Below the pieces are notes generated by a model. It did not search any database and was not told where the DNA came from. It saw only the letters and a program-made list of their open reading frames with translations. 64,000 bases of DNA from Cornus controversa (lineage: Eukaryota; Streptophyta; Magnoliopsida; Cornales; Cornaceae), in contig CM048846.1 of assembly GCA_026545225.1 (NCBI GenBank), forward strand, positions 13,541,975-13,605,974, read 5' to 3'. Positions 59,405-64,000 of this stretch are shown piece by piece. Both the position numbers and the translations under genes were made by a program. The stretch's first letter is position 1; every line of letters starts with the position of its first letter.

Positions 59405-60816
59405 TGTTGACCCAAAGGTTTCAACCTAAGGGCAATCTTGTAATTTTGATGATAACAAATCATTAATGATGTTTTGTACTAATTCCCAATTTGAGTGATT
59501 GATTTTGAAGCAATGATGTTTATTCAAGAAAGCATTCACATTGAGGATGATGTCATGAAGAGGACAATGTCAAAGAAAGCATTCCATTGAAGAAGAAGGT
59601 GTTGCCCCAAGATTTAATGACAAATGCCATTTTTGAAGAAATGGGGTAGAAATAAGTTGGTGAGAGCTAGGAATTCATTGTCAAAGTTATTTATGAATAA
59701 CATGATTGAAGCTCAATTCTATGATAGGACCATGCATTCACAATCATATCATTTCTTGGTCTCTAACTTACTTGAAATAGGTCTTGATATTAATTTGATA
59801 AATTTCTAAGACCAAACAAGCTCAATGTCCTAACCTTTCCTTTGATTTTTGACTCTTTAAAGGTTAGAGGACTTTGAGGCGCCTCAAACTCAGTTTGAGC
59901 CACCTCAAAGTTACAGAAAGAAATTGAAGTTTTGAGAAGGCTTTTTGAGGCGCCTCAAACTCACTTTGAGCCACCTCAAACTCACTTCGAGCCACCTCAA
60001 ACTAATTTCGAGCCACCTCAAACTCATTTCGAGCCACCTCAAAATATTTTGAGGCGCCTCAAACTGCACTTTGAGCCACCTCAAAATGCACTTTGAGCCA
60101 CCTCAAAGTTTATGAGGCGCCTGAAACTCATTTTGAGTCGCCTCAAACATGCTGAATTCAAATCCAACGGATAGTTCAGTGCATTTAATGCCCTCAACTA
60201 CCTTCCAACAGCTATAATTCAAAGGGGCTCTATATATATTGATGGCTCTGCATTTATTTCTGATCTAACACTCTTGAGCTATTTTTTGCTGAGCTAAATT
60301 CATTACATTCAATACTCTATCATTCTCATTTATTAGACTTGAGCTTCAACTTGAGATTCATATACAACTACTAGTCTTGTGAGCTTCATTTTGAGATTCT
60401 ATCTTTGAGAGATATATTCTTTGACCTGTAAATCTTCTCCTCATCTATTGTAAAGGGTTGGTTGAACCCAAGAAGACTAAGTGGAGGACTTCACTTAGCA
60501 AGAGAAAGGAAGAAGCTTGTTAGCTTCATTGTAAAGGTTTGCTCTCCACCCGAAAGGAGAAGCCTTAGTGGATTTGGGAAAATCTCAAGAGGGATCTTGA
60601 GTCGTGGAGTAGGGGATTCCGAACCACGCTACATCTTGCGTCACTTGTGTTTGATTCTCTCTAACTCTCTCTTTTAATTCTTGTGCATCTATTTTTCCTG
60701 ATTTCACTAGTGCTTTTATTTTGACTTGTTCTTGATATTTTTATTTGTGAAAAATTGTCATTGATTGCCATTGACCCTATTCACCCCCCCCCTCTAGGGT
60801 CAATTCTTGGGTAACA
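59405..60816 (+). repeat. 3' LTR of the SIRE element
   Basis: It has the same length as the 5' LTR, with one substitution noticed by eye in the sequence TTGTGCATMTATTTTTCC. It contains the same palindrome array (59876-60144) and TATA box (about 60230-60239). It is followed by GAAGG and the resumed chromovirus pol. Confidence 0.93.
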
Positions 60817-60821
60817 GAAGG

Positions 60822-62230
60822 GCTAGTGTAGAGATATTGGTTGGAGAATGAATTGCTCTATGCCAAGGGAGGCAGACTCTATGTTCCTAGTAGGGGACTA
60901 AGGAGAGAAATTATGCAGGAGATGCATGATCTTTAATGGGCAGGGCATCCGGGGATTGACAGAATGGTTGTATTGATCTCCAGAACCTATTATTGGCCCA
61001 AGATAGAGGAAGATATAGAGGCATATGTCAAGACATGCCTTGTTTGTCAAATGGACAAGTTTGAGAGAAGGAAAAAGGCAGGACTGTTGCAACCCTTATT
61101 TGTACTGGAACGTCCATGACAATCTATTTCAATGGACTTTATTTCTAGTTTACCTAAATTTGACGGTATGAGAACTATTTTTTTAGTAGTGGATATGTTC
61201 TCTAAAAATGCTATTTTTATTACTGCACCACATACATGCTCGGTAGATGTGGTTGTTGCTTTATTTAACAAGTATGTTGTTAAATATTTTGACATACCAG
61301 AAGACATTATAAGTGACCGTGACACCAAATTTACTGGAAGGTTCTGGATTGTGCTTTTTAACTTGTTGGGTTCAAAGTTAAAGTTTTCTACAGCAAACCA
61401 TCCTTAGACCAATGGACAAACGAAGAGGATGAACCAGTTACTTGAAGAATATTTAAGGCACTATGTCACTACAAGTCAGAGAAATTGGCTTAAGTTACTG
61501 GATACGGCGCAATTTTGTTATAACTTGCATAGATCCTCAGCAACCAGGATGAGTCCCTTTGAGTTGGAAACGGGTCAATAACCTTGGACATCGCAAGAAA
61601 TTACAGTAAAGAGGACCAGTGACACATGTCCGGCAGCATACTGTTATGCCCATTCTAGACAGGAGATGCTAGAAGAGGTGCAAGACAACCTTGCCAAGGC
61701 TGCCAGGAGAATGAAGAAGTATGTTGATAAGGGTCGGAGGCTGTTGGAATTTCAAGTCAGAGACAAAGTATTCTTGAAATTATCTCCACAGATTTGGAAA
61801 AAAATCAGTAGCAAAACTATTCATAGAGGGTTGATCCAAAAGTATGATGGCCCTTTTGAAATTCTGAAGAGAGTTGGAATGTTACATATAGGCTGAAATT
61901 ACTTGAATGGTTAAAAATTCATCCTACTTTCCATGTTAGCTTCCTCAAACCGTATTATAAGGATGTTATAAATGTTGCAAGACAGCAAGCTAAGAAGGCT
62001 CCTCCCATTATTCGAAAATAGTTCAAAAAAGAGGTCGAGAATATTTTAGCTCATTGGACTCAAGGTCAGAGCAAGAAGAAATGACAGACTGATTATTTGG
62101 TACAGTGGAAGGGTAGTAGCGAGGATGATGCAAGTTGGAAAAGAGATGTTACACTTTGGCAAGTTGAAAAACAAATTTGGGATTATTTGGAGAACCTCCC
62201 GACGAGGAGGTCGGACTCTTTTAGTGGGGG
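60822..62230 (+). pseudogene. Chromovirus integrase with chromodomain, broken
   Basis: This continues the pol cut by the SIRE element. Integrase zinc-finger residues: HDL*WAGHPGIDRM and CLVCQMDKFERRKKAG. Core: ISMDFISSLPKFDGM (first Asp), PEDIISDRDTKFTGRFW (second), and TNGQTKRMNQLLEEYL, where the Glu of the usual NGQTE reads Lys. GPFEILKRVG, PTFHVSFLKPYY and the chromodomain DYLVQWKGSSEDDASW (about 62090-62160) follow. Stops occur near 60934, 61121, 61407, 61578, 62020 and 62084. Chromodomains guide integration towards marked chromatin. Confidence 0.85.
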
Positions 62231-62235
62231 TGGTT
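62219..62235 (+). other. Polypurine tract of the chromovirus
   Basis: TTTAGTGGGGGTGG stands just before TGTTAG of the 3' LTR. The purine core is AGTGGGGG. It primes plus-strand synthesis in this class. Confidence 0.65.
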
Positions 62236-63572
62236 TGTTAGCCCTTTGATAGTTGTCCTAAGGTAAAGCATGGGTATGAGGGTGTATGCCATGCCCTTGC
62301 ATGGCTAAGGATTAACACACTTAGCCTCAATGGCAGTTTTGTGATTATATGCAAGTTCTGTTGGAAGGGTATTTCTGTAAATTGAAATATTGGGGATTTT
62401 CAAAAATTATTATTATTCTTTGCATATATAGGCGGGTATGGGTACTCGAAGCTTTTCCCCCACAAGCCAAGGGGGTGGGTTATGCCATAGGCATGCCCCA
62501 AGCCTTGTGCATGGCTTGGCAAGCCTAACACGCGTAAGGACCCTTAAGCATGGTTGACAGTTTTTGGATAATTGGGCGGGCCATGGCTGATGGTGACAGC
62601 ACATGGGTACACATTAAAGGAGACATGCAACATATTCTATGAGCATAGCTTAGGATGGCTTGACAGACATGTATGACTTATGCTTCATAGGGCTTAGTTG
62701 TCTTAATGCTCAAATCTATAAGTAGATATGGCAAGACAAAGCTTGGTGGTGCATAACATTGGGGCATGGTCTAGGTCATGGCACCCATATTTACTAGCTG
62801 GCCAAGCTAGTTGGCAATTCGGTTGATGGTTTTCTAAGATGCTACTGACTCGTATGGTATGTGATGCACATGTATTGATGAGACCACATTCTCTATTTAG
62901 AAATGGACAGGTGTGGGCAGTTATGAGCACAAGTGGTTGGCTTGTGGCAAATGATTGTGTGCGACAATACATATGGCAGTCAAAAGAATGGCTTGCAGTA
63001 GTTGCTTGGTAGCTTTGTCCTATTGGTGCATTGTCCTAACAGTTGGGGATGTCAACTGCATATATAGATGTGGCTAATTCGGATTGGTCCCTTGTCCCAG
63101 CAGTTTGGGAATGTAAACTGCAAGTAAGTGTGGCTGGCTTTCATTGATTGGCAACCTAGGGTAGTTGGGGGTGCCAACTGCCATCTATACAATGCATAGA
63201 TATAAATTAGGCAATGAATGGCATAAAACTGCCTAGTGTGTGGTGCCTTGTGATTGGTTTAGATGCCTATGTGGTTGGGTTGTAACCACATTAGTAATCA
63301 TCATGGGGGAGTTGTGAGCAAGGAGTTATAGGCAGTTTTGCTGAGTGCCTATATCTCTGCATTGCTAGGGCTGAAAAGGCATATGAGTGGTGCCTGAGCC
63401 TTAGTGCGAATTTCTTGTAATCTTTGAGTTAATAAAGTTTGAAAAGGTTGGGACTTGGTTCTGTAGACTCCAGTGTGCTTTATACTTTTGTTGTGTGTGA
63501 TAGGCTGAGACTTGGTGGCCCCAAGTGCCATTACAGTGGCAAAAATTCTGGTGCTAAAATGATAACGTAATA
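62236..63572 (+). repeat. 3' LTR of the chromovirus
   Basis: It starts TGTTAGCCC and ends GTAATA. The partner ends GTAACA, so the terminal CA has mutated to TA. It is uninterrupted, and at about 63409-63420 it shows the site that carries the 2.5-kb solo LTR in the 5' LTR. Its outer edge is followed by the target duplication TATAG. It ends 312 bp before the TRAP-beta start codon. Confidence 0.88.
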
Positions 63573-63647
63573 TATAGTATGATCCACTACTTTCATCTCA
63601 TTAATAGAAAACCAAAATTGTACTGTAATATTAGGCTTTATAACATA

Positions 63648-63671
63648 TGGGCCGGGCTACGTTAAAGCCCA
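63648..63671 (+). promoter_or_regulatory. Two site II (TGGGCY) promoter elements
   Basis: TGGGCC at 63648-63653 and, on the other strand, TGGGCT (AGCCCA at 63666-63671) lie about 220 bp before the TRAP-beta ATG. Paired site II elements are common in promoters of plant housekeeping and ribosomal genes. Binding (TCP factors) is inferred. Confidence 0.5.
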
Positions 63672-63884
63672 TCTGTTAATACCTCATTTATGTTATTTTT
63701 TACGGGAGTCCGTAGCCTAAGCCCGGTAGGCATTGTCACGACATCGTTTTCGCAATTGCAAATTAAAACGACGTTGTTTATGGTGTGAATCGAATGAACC
63801 CTTGTTTGTGTCCTTTGTTCAGACCATTTAGACAGTCAAGAGAGAATATGTACCTGAAGCTGAAAGAACAGGAAACTTTCTACG

Positions 63885-64000
63885 ATGGGGAACCCAATCG
63901 CGAAATCTCTGATTTTTGCAGTGATAGCGTTGTTCTTGGTCTCGTCGTCGACCATCGCTTCCTCAGACGTACCGTTTATAGTGGTGCACAAGAAGGCCGC
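63885..64000 (+). CDS. Translocon-associated protein subunit beta, N-terminal part (runs off the window)
   Basis: The ATG at 63885 opens 38 codons to the window end without a stop. The product starts with a basic/hydrophobic signal peptide (KSLIFAVIALFLVSSS, about residues 7-22) followed by SSDVPFIVVHKKA. The VPFIV.HKKA stretch right after the signal peptide is what I recall of plant TRAP-beta (SSR2-like) proteins. These are single-pass ER membrane proteins of the complex beside the Sec61 channel. Only the lumenal start is visible, so the call rests on about 15 residues plus the neighbourhood: in Arabidopsis the TRAP-beta gene (AT5G14030) adjoins the BRO1-like gene AT5G14020, as I recall it. 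The promoter was spared by the chromovirus, which ends 312 bp upstream. Confidence 0.65.
   Translation, partial: MGNPIAKSLIFAVIALFLVSSSTIASSDVPFIVVHKKA

Larger units (their letters stand above)
50632..60816 (+). mobile_element. Complete young SIRE-type Copia retrotransposon
   Basis: Two 1,412-bp LTRs (50632-52043 and 59405-60816) are flanked by perfect GAAGG (50627-50631 and 60817-60821). The order is primer-binding site, gag, protease-integrase-RT-RNase H, a third ORF, four purine tracts and 3' LTR, as in the SIRE/Maximus lineage. Comparing the LTRs by eye I noticed one substitution (a at 51913 region, c at 60687 region), so insertion was very recent. gag and pol are long and open, but are joined only through a stop plus a frame change. 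It interrupts the chromovirus between RNase H and integrase. Confidence 0.93.
43389..63572 (+). mobile_element. Chromovirus (Ty3/Gypsy, chromodomain) carrying two nested LTR insertions
   Basis: It is flanked by the 5-bp duplication TATAG (43384-43388 and 63573-63577). The order is 5' LTR, primer-binding site, gag, protease, RT, RNase H, integrase with a chromodomain, purine tract and 3' LTR. The 5' LTR is split by a 2.5-kb solo LTR and pol by a 10.2-kb SIRE element. Removing both leaves about 7.5 kb, a normal size. The gag, with YFKATRIPDFEKVTI and LWW motifs, suggests the Galadriel-like chromovirus branch. Stops, a 154-bp duplication and a changed RT active site show it is defective. The LTRs differ at about one base in ten where I compared them, so it is much older than the nested SIRE element. 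Confidence 0.9.

Overview
The window is nuclear DNA of a flowering plant, most likely a eudicot. It is AT-rich, its genes have short exons and GT-AG introns, and most of it is nested LTR retrotransposons. I recognise four host genes: a CASP-like membrane protein (16434-17408, +, 3 exons, 193 aa), a BRO1-domain protein (26908-31243, -, 11 exons, 429 aa), a CONSTANS-like B-box/CCT regulator of the COL13/14/15 type (37049-41375, -, 4 exons, 465 aa), and the first 38 codons of a probable translocon-associated protein beta gene (63885-64000, +). I could not determine the species.

Layout. 1-2434 is the 3' end and 3' LTR of a SIRE-like Copia element. It lies against a decayed Tat-lineage Ty3/Gypsy element (about 2435-12215) whose gag-pol is on the minus strand and whose additional ORF runs antisense, downstream of pol. 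3965-5463 is a solo LTR inside that ORF. 12217-14604 holds a tandem repeat and otherwise unremarkable sequence. 14605-16171 is a Mutator-like non-autonomous transposon with 9-bp target duplications, just upstream of the CASP-like gene. 17494-25473 is a minus-strand Copia element with a GTAAT target duplication, 85 bp past that gene's stop. It carries three further insertions: 19881-20218, 21235-22705 and 24599-25358. 25662-26609 is another terminal-inverted-repeat element. The BRO1 gene follows, then 33803-35915, a set of LTR-like direct repeats around a fragment of an oligosaccharyltransferase STT3 gene. The COL gene comes next.

43389-63572 is one 20-kb chromovirus (chromodomain Ty3/Gypsy) flanked by TATAG. 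Its 5' LTR contains a 2.5-kb minus-strand solo LTR (44626-47125, AATTC duplication). Its pol contains a complete SIRE-type Copia element (50632-60816, GAAGG duplication) with two 1,412-bp LTRs in which I saw a single difference. The promoter and start of the TRAP-beta gene lie immediately beyond.

Most notable pattern. Three different SIRE-like LTRs each carry an array of 10-bp palindromes with CpG at the centre. The three sequences are unrelated (GGACCGGTCC, CAGTCGACTG, GAGGCGCCTC). Units recur every 20-22 bp, about two helical turns, and each array lies just upstream of a TATA box. In the young SIRE element a diverged copy of its own LTR array also sits between pol and the third ORF, where it could act as an internal promoter. 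The same element needs a stop codon bypassed plus a +1 shift to join gag to pol, and has one in-frame stop in ORF3, even though its LTRs are almost identical.
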